NCBI GenBank assembly: GCA_023145395.1
Contig: JAGLDW010001064.1
Coordinates: 1 to 10,405 of the forward strand
Direction of reading: 5' to 3'
Source of the DNA: Lentisphaeria bacterium
GTDB lineage: Bacteria > Verrucomicrobiota > Lentisphaeria > Oligosphaerales > Lenti-02
Length of the DNA stretch: 10,405 nucleotides
Part shown: positions 1-6,758 of the stretch, in pieces
Layout of the letters: each line of letters begins with the position of its first letter
How positions within the stretch are numbered: position 1 is the stretch's first letter
Position numbers and translations under genes: made by a program
Notes under the pieces: generated by a model
What the model was told of the DNA's origin: nothing
Databases searched by the model: none
Seen by the model: the letters and a program-made list of their open reading frames with translations, nothing else

Positions 1-10
1 TCCAGCGCGG

Positions 11-39
11 TTGACATCCGGCCTCTTCCCGCTTGCAAT
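11..39 (+). promoter_or_regulatory. Probable sigma70-type promoter of the tRNA-Val gene
   Basis: A perfect TTGACA -35 box lies at 11-16. After a 17-nt spacer comes TGCAAT at 34-39, which matches four of six positions of TATAAT. Transcription would begin near 46, leaving a leader of about 38 nt before the tRNA, a normal arrangement for a tRNA gene. The box match and spacing are seen directly; the activity is inferred. Confidence 0.6.
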
Positions 40-83
40 TCACTGCTCAGAATGTATTTTGCCGACTGTTTCGCACCATCTAT

Positions 84-160
<77 letters not shown>

Positions 161-173
161 TTTTTTTTGTTCA

Positions 174-213
174 AACGGCGGCGGTAGTCATCTACCGCCG
201 CCGTTCTCTTTTT
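174..213 (+). terminator. Strong intrinsic terminator behind the tRNA
   Basis: A perfect 14-bp inverted repeat (174-187 with 192-205, AACGGCGG.../...CCGCCGTT) closes on the 4-nt loop TCAT and is followed by CTCTTTTT. A separate run of eight T directly follows the tRNA CCA end at 161-168. The GC-rich stem with a T tail is a textbook rho-independent terminator. It should isolate the tRNA transcript from the accessory genes downstream. Confidence 0.92.
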
Positions 214-249
214 CGCCGTAAGCTAACGACTGGCGGCTGCAATCTCCGG

Positions 250-603
250 ATGCTGGAGGCACTGCTGTCGAGTCTGAACAGACCCTACTGCTACGACATC
301 CGTGCCATCTACTACGACTGGGCAGATACAATATGGAAGCCGCTTCCGCAGCCGCTTCCGCCGGAAGACTCCTTTCACAAGTGGCTTGGGCAGCTCGTTG
401 AGAACGAAGACATCGAGATGCTGGAGAACATTCGACTATTCGTGGAGGAGGCGACACCGCAACCGGACATGTGTGTGGCACCTCGAGGAACCCACGGCTA
501 TCATTTCGTGTCTGAACCAATTGAACGTGTGGACCGTGGGTCTACAGTACAACTGTGTTTTCTCCCCCTGCCACGCCACTCCAACGATGAGTGCCGCAAT
601 TGA
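250..603 (+). CDS. Unrecognised short reading frame, possible gene remnant
   Basis: This frame encodes 117 residues. I recognise no family. The composition is protein-like: aromatic-rich near residues 12-30 (YCYDIRAIYYDWADTIW), then an acidic helical stretch around 50-70 (VENEDIEMLENIRLFVEEA), with ordinary codon choice throughout. There is no Shine-Dalgarno sequence before the ATG at 250. The frame stays open upstream through the terminator and the tRNA, so the ATG may not be a true start and this may be the 3' remnant of a longer gene cut off at the tRNA. Its stop codon overlaps the ATG at 587 of the next gene by 17 nt, which would suit translational coupling. Alternatives are a genuine small protein or a chance frame. 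Confidence 0.4.
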   Translation: MLEALLSSLNRPYCYDIRAIYYDWADTIWKPLPQPLPPEDSFHKWLGQLVENEDIEMLENIRLFVEEATPQPDMCVAPRGTHGYHFVSEPIERVDRGSTVQLCFLPLPRHSNDECRN

Positions 604-1339
604 TATGAAGCATGTCAAATCTATATCACCTGACCCGGTAGTGAACGCGGTTGTGGAATTGCGCTTCGACAGTGCGTTGCCCAAACCTGCCATCTATGGA
701 ATACTGTACAGCGCGTTGCGAGAGGATTATGGGAAACAGGAAAGCATGCCGATAACGCAATTGCCCGAGGAATTGCGTCTGAAAGACCCAAACTTCCGGT
801 TCAAGCCTTGGTATCAGCTCTCGGGAAATGGCTTGATGGTGCAAATCGGTCCGGATGTGATCGCGGTAAACTGTGATTGCTCAGGAGGATACATGGGGTG
901 GACGAGTTTCTGGGAGCTCATCCAGAAAATCCTCGTGTGCGTGAAAGACACTGGTGTGGTTGCGAAAATCACCCGTGTTGGGATTCGCTACATCAGCTTT
1001 TTTGAGGGGATGAACATCTTTGACAACCTTAAGCTCGCCATTCAACGCGACGGCAAGCCGTTTGTGAGCCATGCCACGACGTTTATGACCCTGATTGAGG
1101 ATGCCGGATTTACTCAGCGCCTAGCGGTGAAGAACGATGCGCAGTTGAAGACGGCATCAGGCTCAAAGACCGGCTCCACGATTGATATCGACACGTTCCA
1201 AATGGAGGAACGCGCGACTTTCGACGGAATTGAGGAGGCCATCCAAGACGGGCACCGCCTTGAGAAGCAACTGTTCTTCTCCTTGCTACGTGATGAGTTC
1301 CTTGAGAAGCTGAACCCGGTCTATGAGGAGGGGAACTGA
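587..1339 (+). CDS. TIGR04255 family protein (function unknown)
   Basis: The 250-residue product matches the sporadically distributed TIGR04255 family. The N-terminal segment (residues 14-31, SPDPVVNAVVELRFDSAL) resembles the family's opening P-x-V-x-x-A-V-x-E-x-R-F pattern. The middle has W-T-S-F-W followed by I-T-R-V-G-I-R-Y-I (128-136). The C-terminal part has I-D-I-D-T-F (199-204) and then an H-R-L-E-K-Q-L-F-F helix (223-231). Family members have no assigned biochemical role that I know of. The start is uncertain: ATG 587 keeps the family N-terminus, ATG 605 is an alternative, and neither has a clear ribosome site. The frame is open upstream to 302, but that extension is rich in R, S, T and C and overlaps the previous gene, so I exclude it. 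It is the first gene of a compact run that ends with a DUF3883 nuclease. Confidence 0.85.
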   Translation: MSAAIDMKHVKSISPDPVVNAVVELRFDSALPKPAIYGILYSALREDYGKQESMPITQLPEELRLKDPNFRFKPWYQLSGNGLMVQIGPDVIAVNCDCSGGYMGWTSFWELIQKILVCVKDTGVVAKITRVGIRYISFFEGMNIFDNLKLAIQRDGKPFVSHATTFMTLIEDAGFTQRLAVKNDAQLKTASGSKTGSTIDIDTFQMEERATFDGIEEAIQDGHRLEKQLFFSLLRDEFLEKLNPVYEEGN

Positions 1340-1341
1340 GC

Positions 1342-1683
1342 ATGCAGACGCTTACTTTCCGAGAAGATGCTCCGTCGTACGTGACAGACATCGCGGTAGT
1401 CTCAGCCGTCAGCGCAGCACTCGCGTTGTCCTCGCTGAGCAATGCGGCCATTTTGGCAGATGAGTTCCAGGCGCAGCTATTCAGCAGTGTCCCGCATCAC
1501 ATGGAACAATTCGACACCGCAGGATACACCAGCATTCCCGTTCCTGCGGAAATGGAAGCTGTCTCCCCACACGAAGCGGCCCAAGCATTCTCCGCGTTTG
1601 TGACCAAGCTGGCGGAGAATATGCAACCAGCACCTGCTGAGGTGCACCGGGAGGTTGCGGAGCGTCCTTGGGACTTCGTGTGA
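1342..1683 (+). CDS. Small protein of unknown function in the TIGR04255 gene run
   Basis: The 113-residue product is unrecognised. Residues 17-38 (IAVVSAVSAALALSSLSNAA) are small and hydrophobic and could form either an amphipathic helix or a marginal membrane segment; the rest is acidic and alanine/proline-rich. The start is well supported. A strong Shine-Dalgarno GAGGAGGGG lies at 1325-1333 inside the end of the preceding gene, 8 nt before the ATG, and only 2 nt separate the previous stop from this start. Tight coupling suggests it works with the TIGR04255 protein, perhaps as a partner subunit or antitoxin-like component. That role is inferred from position only. Confidence 0.7.
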   Translation: MQTLTFREDAPSYVTDIAVVSAVSAALALSSLSNAAILADEFQAQLFSSVPHHMEQFDTAGYTSIPVPAEMEAVSPHEAAQAFSAFVTKLAENMQPAPAEVHREVAERPWDFV

Positions 1684-1708
1684 GTCGAGTCGTTCCGTGG
1701 GGCTTCGT

Positions 1709-2332
1709 ATGAACTGGGTCGCTGAGAATATCGAGCTATTCCTGCCGAGATACCTCAGCGACGACACCAAGAACAACTTGGTTGACTCGCTCAAGCAGTT
1801 CCCCGACAATATCGACCAGCGGTTCTACCTCGGTCGCAACATCGGTGGAGATCCAATCCTGCAGGGAGATGGCATAGGGAGTTTGACGGTCTGCCACATT
1901 CCTAGGCAGAAGTTCTACTCCGCTCCTTGCATCGTTGTATCGAATAGTTGCGATGTGGATCCCAGCAACGAGCGACACACGCCCGTCAACATCTGCTACG
2001 CGCCGATAATCCGGTTGGCCAAGTACCGCGACTCTCTTGTCGAGAAGTATGGTGAGGAAAAGGCGGACAGCGTTGTAGAGGCCATCCGCAAACAGTACAT
2101 CACCCACTACTTCTACCTGCCTGCTGGTGCCGGGTTGGACTACGAGGGCATTGTCCTGCTGGACCAAGTCACCAACGCACCGAACTCAACAGATTTCTAC
2201 GACACTTTGCAGGAAGAACGCCTTTTCATCCTCAGCCAGTACGGATTCTACCTATTCCTCTTCAAGTTGTCTGTTCACTTCACGAGAATGGGGGAAAGGC
2301 TGGATAGAGATGCTGACCAGATTGTCACGTAG
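1709..2332 (+). CDS. Unknown protein with a VVSNSCDVD motif
   Basis: The 207-residue product comes third in the gene run, 25 nt after the previous stop. A weak GTGGGG lies 6 nt before ATG 1709. The frame extends upstream to 1655 but that stretch overlaps the preceding gene, so 1709 is preferred. Visible features are a basic, aromatic segment (residues 37-44), then V-V-S-N-S-C-D-V-D (76-84), an acidic helix (108-130), H-Y-F-Y-L-P (133-138) and a hydrophobic C-terminal helix (172-190, RLFILSQYGFYLFLFKLSV). The S-N/Q-x-C-D-hydrophobic motif recalls uncharacterised bacterial proteins with a similar S-x-x-C-D core that I have seen near defence genes. I cannot assign a function. There is no signal peptide, so it should be cytosolic. 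Confidence 0.75.
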   Translation: MNWVAENIELFLPRYLSDDTKNNLVDSLKQFPDNIDQRFYLGRNIGGDPILQGDGIGSLTVCHIPRQKFYSAPCIVVSNSCDVDPSNERHTPVNICYAPIIRLAKYRDSLVEKYGEEKADSVVEAIRKQYITHYFYLPAGAGLDYEGIVLLDQVTNAPNSTDFYDTLQEERLFILSQYGFYLFLFKLSVHFTRMGERLDRDADQIVT

Positions 2333-2385
2333 CACCGAGGCCGCGTCTGGATTTGATGGGCACTACGCCGTGTGAAAATGACAAT

Positions 2386-2393
2386 GAGGGGGG
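2386..2393 (+). promoter_or_regulatory. Ribosome binding site that fixes the DUF3883 gene start
   Basis: GAGGGGGG at 2386-2393 lies 4 nt before ATG 2398. It selects that codon over the in-frame ATGs at 2353 and 2356, which have no comparable site and would add 15 residues of low-complexity leader. Confidence 0.7.
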
Positions 2394-2397
2394 AATC

Positions 2398-3597
2398 ATG
2401 CCTGTTCGTATCGACCCGAAGAAGATTGCCTTTGCCCACAGGCTGTTCTGTGACTGGATGCGGGAACGGTCAGGCGGAGTGCCGTTCAACAAGTTCAGTG
2501 GGCACAAGTTCTTCATTGACGATGAGACTGCCTACAAATGGCGGGTCTACGACGAAGCGACGAAAATCTTGCAGCTTGACAGGTGGGCGAGGTGGAAGCC
2601 CGGAGCAGGACGCATTCTTGCCGCAGCGAAGGCGGCTTGCAGTCCGACCATCAGTGCCAATTTGCTTGAGCACCGCTTTGGGCCAAAGGGGGATTCGGCG
2701 TCACCGTTGTACCGGGTAGAGACTGACGGCGAGATTGCCGGTCTCGAATCTGCGCTACAGACGTTCATGGTCGGCGGTCTTGCGCACGGTGCTGGGTTTG
2801 GTGGGCGCTTCGATGACTTTGCCGACTACTTGCGGGGGAACAGCCTCGGCTGCAAATGGCCGTTCGTGGCATATCTGTGTTTCCTGCTCCAGCCAGCACT
2901 TTATTTTCCGATCCTGCCCGGTGCTTTCCAACGTGCCATTGACTGGTACGGTGCAGACTTCCAACTGGCAGGACGGGTGGAGTGGCAGCGGTACGCAAAC
3001 CTACTTGAGCTTGCCGAGGTGCTCAAACCAAAACTCGCCCGTCACGGCTGGCCTAACGCCATCCAGATTCAGTCCTACATCTGGGTTGTGTCGTATCTCA
3101 TCAAGGAGGTGGACCTACCCGAGGGAGATGGGGAAGACAAACCTGACGTTGAGGGTGAGTTTGAGGCTAGAGTCGCCACGGCACGAGAGAAAGAACGTAT
3201 CGGATTGATTGGCGAGGAATATGTGTTCCTTCGGGAACAGGAGAAACTCAAGTCTGCCGGGCGCGAGGACCTCGTCTCGCAGATGAAATGGGTGGCACTG
3301 AAGGACGGCCTGGCGGGATATGACCTGCTGTCGTTCGATATGGACGGTTCGGAACTGCACATCGAAGTGAAGACCACCACTCGATCACCGGATAGCGATT
3401 TCGGATTTTGGCTGTCAGAAAACGAGCGACGAGTGGCCGAACGCGACGCACAATGGAGGCTGTACCGCGTCTCGAGCATTGATGTATCACCGTCCTGTGC
3501 AGACTTGGGCAACATCGTGCAGGCCGATCACCCGGGCTGGACCTTGAGGCCTGGAAGTTGGTTTGCCGAACGGTCACGGCCTGCCGATGCATCATAG
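2398..3597 (+). CDS. DUF3883 domain protein, probable defence nuclease
   Basis: The 399-residue product has a C-terminal DUF3883 domain (about residues 265-365), a PD-(D/E)XK-like nuclease fold common in restriction and other anti-phage proteins. Visible elements in order are I-G-L-I-G-E-E-Y-V (268-276, acidic residue E273), a W-V-A strand, G-Y-D-L-L-S-F (307-313, D309), H-I-E-V-K-T-T (321-327, the E323-x-K325 catalytic pair), F-W-L-S-x-N-E (337-343) and L-Y-R-V (355-358). Residues 1-250 are unrecognised and include an aromatic, hydrophobic stretch W-P-F-V-A-Y-L-C-F-L-L (154-164); this half could sense the target or contact a partner. The gene starts 65 nt after the previous one with its own strong ribosome site and probably belongs to the same operon. 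It could act with the three upstream genes or stand alone as a nuclease. The family call is firm; the role is inferred. Confidence 0.85.
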   Translation: MPVRIDPKKIAFAHRLFCDWMRERSGGVPFNKFSGHKFFIDDETAYKWRVYDEATKILQLDRWARWKPGAGRILAAAKAACSPTISANLLEHRFGPKGDSASPLYRVETDGEIAGLESALQTFMVGGLAHGAGFGGRFDDFADYLRGNSLGCKWPFVAYLCFLLQPALYFPILPGAFQRAIDWYGADFQLAGRVEWQRYANLLELAEVLKPKLARHGWPNAIQIQSYIWVVSYLIKEVDLPEGDGEDKPDVEGEFEARVATAREKERIGLIGEEYVFLREQEKLKSAGREDLVSQMKWVALKDGLAGYDLLSFDMDGSELHIEVKTTTRSPDSDFGFWLSENERRVAERDAQWRLYRVSSIDVSPSCADLGNIVQADHPGWTLRPGSWFAERSRPADAS

Positions 3598-3773
3598 CCA
3601 GATCCAGGAGTCCATGCGTCCTGTACTTTACACAGATTTTCGGGGTTGTTCGAGTCCAATGGCTCACGCCTCAACGCCGTCCCACTCGGAGACGTCGCGT
3701 CATTGTTTTCCGCAAGAACAACACCTATTTTTGACTCCCGGCATCTGAGAACGAATGAAAGGGAAGGACACCG

Positions 3774-4664
3774 ATGACGAAGAAGATTTCAACATCCGCA
3801 CTTGGCAAGCTCCATAACAGACAGACTCGCGAGGTGTTCTCGCGGTTGCTGGAAGAGGGAATGATTGCCAAGGAGGGTGAGTCCTGGAAGCTGACTGCAG
3901 CCGGTGAAAAACACGGCGGTGAATACCGGGAATCGAAGCAATACGGGAAGTACATCGTTTGGCCGGAAGATCTGTTCTCGAATAAACCCGCGCCACCACC
4001 AACGGGCCCGATGCTGAGTTCGACGAAGCTTGGGGAGCGTTTCGGATTGCAGCCGAAACGCATGAACAAGCTTCTCTCCGAGATTGGTTGGATCCACAGG
4101 GGAGTCAAGGGCTGGCAGACCACCGACAGTGGCCGTAAGCTGGGCGGATACGAAAAGCAGCACCACAAGACCGGCGTCCCGTATGTGCTTTGGCCAGCGA
4201 ACATCCTTGAGAATCGAGTCCTCGTCGACAACGTGAATGACACGAAGGGAGTGACAGCCGACACGCAGGAGAGTCCCCCAGAGTCTGTGGAAGCGAAGCA
4301 GGCGGCGGCATTCCGCGAGAAGTTCGAGGCGAAGTACCGCGCCACGGATGGACACTTCGTGCGATCGCGTGGAGAACTCGCCATCGACAACTGGCTGTAC
4401 ATGTCGGGGCTGGTGCATGCCTACGAACGGAAATTGCCCATTGAGGAGGACGTGTACTGCGATTTCTACCTGCCCGGTGGAAAGGTGTATATCGAGTACT
4501 GGGGTATGGAGGAAGACGCTAAGTACGCAGCGAGGAAACGAGTGAAGCTCGATCTCTACGCGAAGTACAGCTACAACCTCATCGAGCTCACCGACGCCGA
4601 CATCTTCAGTCTTGACGACGTCATGCCACGCAAGTTGCTGTCCTTCGGCATCAGCGCCGATTGA
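3774..4664 (+). CDS. Tandem winged-helix-like repeat protein with PD-(D/E)XK-like nuclease domain
   Basis: The 296-residue product has three parts. Two copies of a repeat of about 66 residues occupy 5-70 and 80-147. Both run S-T/S-x-L-G, then a helical L-L-x-x-G/I turn, G-x-x-W-x-x-T-x-x-G, G-G, a Y/H-rich turn and Y-(I/V)-(V/L)-W-P-x-(D/N)-(L/I). This looks like a winged-helix DNA-binding unit duplicated within the gene. After an acidic linker (150-175) comes a nuclease-like domain: R-S-R-G-E-L-A-I-x-N-W-L-Y (197-209, E201), C-D-F-Y-L-P (229-234, D230), V-Y-I-E-Y-W-G (238-244, E241) and a K-R-V-K helix (255-258). The usual ExK lysine is replaced by W243 (E-Y-W), so the lysine may come from the helix. 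ATG 3774 follows AAGGGAAGGA (3759-3768). It is separated from its neighbours by about 175-190 nt and is probably a single-gene unit. A sequence-specific nuclease in defence is inferred. Confidence 0.75.
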   Translation: MTKKISTSALGKLHNRQTREVFSRLLEEGMIAKEGESWKLTAAGEKHGGEYRESKQYGKYIVWPEDLFSNKPAPPPTGPMLSSTKLGERFGLQPKRMNKLLSEIGWIHRGVKGWQTTDSGRKLGGYEKQHHKTGVPYVLWPANILENRVLVDNVNDTKGVTADTQESPPESVEAKQAAAFREKFEAKYRATDGHFVRSRGELAIDNWLYMSGLVHAYERKLPIEEDVYCDFYLPGGKVYIEYWGMEEDAKYAARKRVKLDLYAKYSYNLIELTDADIFSLDDVMPRKLLSFGISAD

Positions 4665-4789
4665 GCGAGTCCGAAAGAAGAGAGCCTGATATTCAGCTGA
4701 AGCCAATCTACCGAGAAAATCCCAAACGTGGCCCGGACATGCGGCTCCAGAAGGGCCAGGGATGCCTGTTCTTGAAGACACTTGCATTT

Positions 4790-4842
4790 TGTTCACTATA
4801 GAGGCATGTTCATAACTAATGAACACATTCTATTTGCGAACA
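4790..4842 (+). promoter_or_regulatory. Four-half-site nested palindromic operator before the AbiE pair
   Basis: The inner palindrome is exact: TGTTCAT (4807-4813), a 5-nt centre AACTA, and ATGAACA (4819-4825). An outer pair, TGTTCAC (4790-4796) and GCGAACA (4836-4842), is imperfect but centred on the same base, C4816, with each outer half-site exactly 17 bp from the inner one. The outer right half-site abuts the ribosome site of the antitoxin gene. AbiEi antitoxins of known type IV systems bind inverted repeats in their own promoter and repress it cooperatively, so this is most likely the autoregulatory operator. Binding by this protein is inferred. Confidence 0.75.
4792..4820 (+). promoter_or_regulatory. 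Candidate promoter inside the AbiE operator
   Basis: TTCACT (4792-4797) and ACTAAT (4815-4820) are 17 nt apart, and each matches four of six consensus positions. The start of transcription would fall near 4827. A competing reading uses TTGAAG (4772-4777) with TATAGA (4797-4802) at a 19-nt spacing. In either case at least one box lies within the operator, so repressor binding would block the polymerase. The boxes are weak and the choice is open. Confidence 0.35.
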
Positions 4843-4855
4843 AGAGGGATTGGTG

Positions 4856-5848
4856 ATGACGTTGGCATGGAATCCAAGAGACGCGCTTCTTGCTGCTGAC
4901 AAGGCTATCGAAGGTCTTGGTCGGTTTGTCTTTCTTGACAGCGGCAAGGTGAGACTTGATCTCGCTGGAGGGGGATCGTTGTGCTTTGATCTGATGCCTT
5001 GCGAGAAACTCAGCAGCGCTTCCCTGCTGCATGCGCTCAATCTGGCGCGGAACGTGCCCCATCCATTGGTGGCAAGCCCTCATGTAAACAAGAAGCTGGG
5101 CGAGGAGCTTCGCGAGGCCAGTGTTCCGTTTGTGGACAGTGCAGGGAATGTCTTCCTCAAAGGCGAGAGGGTGCTAGTCTGGCAGGTTGGAGCTCGACCA
5201 GTGACGTGCACGAAACCCGGAGAAGGTACTGTGCGAATGCGTGCCTTTCAGACGACGGGTCTGAAGTTTCTCTATGAAGTCATGGTGCGAGACTGCTCTT
5301 TGGTTGCCAAGACATACCGGGAGCTGAATGCTCTGAGTGGCGTGAGCCTGGGGGCAATCGGCTCTATCCTTCAGTCACTGAATGAGAACGGTTTCCTAGT
5401 CGAGGTGGACGGCAAACGTCGTCTGGTCAATCGCCGTGAACTTCTCGCCCAATGGTGTGCCGCATACCGCCAGAGATTGCGCCCCAAGAATCTCGTTGGG
5501 CGCTTCTCGTTGGGAAACCGTCACGGTGTGTCGGATCTTTCCCTACCGTCAGGCGTGCTGTTAGGCGGGGAGAAGGCGGCAGCAATGCTGACGGGTGCGA
5601 TCCGGCCCGAAATCATCACCCTCTACACGCAGATAGGCGTCAATCTCTGTATAGCAAAGCTTGGTCTGCGTGCGGATGCCAATGGCGAAGTGGAGTTGCT
5701 GACAAGTTTCTGGCACACTCCGGCAGAGGAAGCCGACCGAGTCCCTCCTCTGTTAGTCTACGCCGACCTGATCACCAGTGGGAGTTGGCGGAATGCCGAG
5801 GCCCCTCGCTTGGTGTATGACCAGTTTCTTGAGGAGACCTTTGCCTGA
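4856..5848 (+). CDS. Type IV toxin-antitoxin AbiEi-family antitoxin/repressor
   Basis: The 330-residue product resembles AbiEi-family antitoxins that pair with AbiEii nucleotidyltransferases. Family-like blocks are V-P-F-V-D-S-A-G-N-V-F-L (residues 90-101, matching the usual hydrophobic-D-A-A-G-N pattern), a winged-helix section with the helix-turn-helix around 153-183 (KTYRELNALSGVSLGAIGS and the following helix), G-G-E-K-A-A-A-M-L-T-G (237-247) and a C-terminal P-L-L-V-Y-A-D-L-I-T-S-G-x-x-R-N (298-313) ending in L-V-Y-D-Q-F-L. ATG 4856 is preferred because AAGAGGGA (4842-4849) lies 6 nt before it; TTG 4850 and GTG 4853 are in-frame alternatives. The stop shares one base with the start of the toxin gene. 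It probably neutralises the toxin and represses its own promoter through the nested palindrome upstream. Confidence 0.8.
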   Translation: MTLAWNPRDALLAADKAIEGLGRFVFLDSGKVRLDLAGGGSLCFDLMPCEKLSSASLLHALNLARNVPHPLVASPHVNKKLGEELREASVPFVDSAGNVFLKGERVLVWQVGARPVTCTKPGEGTVRMRAFQTTGLKFLYEVMVRDCSLVAKTYRELNALSGVSLGAIGSILQSLNENGFLVEVDGKRRLVNRRELLAQWCAAYRQRLRPKNLVGRFSLGNRHGVSDLSLPSGVLLGGEKAAAMLTGAIRPEIITLYTQIGVNLCIAKLGLRADANGEVELLTSFWHTPAEEADRVPPLLVYADLITSGSWRNAEAPRLVYDQFLEETFA

Positions 5849-6687
5849 TGAAAGCACAGGAATGGGATGAGAAGAAGATCATGCAAGCGGTGGCCGCCGC
5901 TGCTGCCGACCTCGTGCTTCCGTTTATGCTTGTGGGGGCAAGTGCCCGTGACTGCCTTCTGGAGCAGACGCCGACCTTCAGAATCCTCCCGCGGAGGACC
6001 TACGACGTGGACATTGCAGTTCGCGTCGCAAGCTGGGACGTTTACAGGGCTCTGGTAGACAAACTCATGGCGGATTACGGCTGCGATCTGGATCCCCGTT
6101 TCAAAGGGCGTCTGGCTTTCCCTGGCGGGCTAACCTTGGACCTGATCCCATTTGGCGAAATCGCCGATGAGCAGGGCACTATCAGTTGGCCACCGGAGCA
6201 TGATGTTGAGATGGGCACGGCGGGTTTCTGTGCCGTGCTGGACTCGGCCATTTCTGTCCAGGTTGGGGACACGATCCTGAGGGTTGTTTCTTTTGATGGT
6301 ATCGTCCTGCTGAAATTTCTCGCGTGGCACGATAGGCCGACTAGAACGGACGACCTCTGGGACATCTGGTTCATTTTCGACAACTATGTTGAACTAATTG
6401 ACGAGGAACGGCTCTATGCGGAAGATGGTATAGATACCGATATTGTACACGAGAATGAAGACTTCGATTGGACAGAAGCGGGGGGACGGCTGGTAGGGAG
6501 AGACTTGACGCGCAGTACTGGCCATGCAGGGAGAATGTTGCTGGATTGGCTCGATCCGGAAGTGACGGCTGTTCAGGATAAACTCATGATGGCGCTTGCG
6601 TCCGTCGTAGATTGCACGGAGCAACGCGCCATCGACGTTCTCCGATCCTTCCGGAAAGGTATGGACGAAACAACTGCTGAATCATGA
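5848..6687 (+). CDS. AbiEii/AbiGii-family nucleotidyltransferase toxin
   Basis: The 279-residue product has the nucleotidyltransferase signature of the AbiEii toxin family: F-M-L-V-G-A-S-A-R-D (26-35), T-Y-D-V-D-I-A-V (51-58, metal-binding D53 and D55) and a third carboxylate in L-D-L-I-P-F-G (97-103, D98). The downstream block L-L-K-F-L-A-W-x-x-R-x-x-R-x-D-D-x-x-D-I (154-173) is also typical of the family. Relatives transfer nucleotides to RNA, in some studied cases to tRNA, and stall growth during phage infection. The start ATG overlaps the antitoxin stop by one base (TGATG), indicating translational coupling. All visible catalytic residues are intact, so it should be active. The exact target cannot be read from sequence. 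Confidence 0.85.
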   Translation: MKAQEWDEKKIMQAVAAAAADLVLPFMLVGASARDCLLEQTPTFRILPRRTYDVDIAVRVASWDVYRALVDKLMADYGCDLDPRFKGRLAFPGGLTLDLIPFGEIADEQGTISWPPEHDVEMGTAGFCAVLDSAISVQVGDTILRVVSFDGIVLLKFLAWHDRPTRTDDLWDIWFIFDNYVELIDEERLYAEDGIDTDIVHENEDFDWTEAGGRLVGRDLTRSTGHAGRMLLDWLDPEVTAVQDKLMMALASVVDCTEQRAIDVLRSFRKGMDETTAES

Positions 6688-6758
6688 ACCATAATGAACA
6701 GCAGTCTCGTAGTGCGGGATGAAGTTAATTCCGCGCCAACCCTAAGGTGATTTTCGTC

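Noticed and set aside
302..586. N-terminal extension of the TIGR04255 reading frame by 95 codons
   Set aside because: The stretch is rich in R, S, T, C and W with no family similarity, and it overlaps a more protein-like frame. The family N-terminus begins just after 587.
3703..3730. Weak hairpin TTGTT/AACAA followed by a short T run, considered as terminator of the DUF3883 gene
   Set aside because: The stem is only five A/T-rich pairs around a 9-nt loop, too unstable to support a terminator call.
3731..3759. TTGACT with a poor -10 (AATGAA) as promoter of the tandem-repeat nuclease gene
   Set aside because: The -10 matches only three positions and the transcript would start within the ribosome site.
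3789..4826. Long antisense reading frame of 345 codons opposite the tandem-repeat nuclease gene
   Set aside because: Its composition is that of a shadow frame (C, H, R and V rich, no motif), and the sense strand holds a clear repeat-plus-nuclease protein with a ribosome site.
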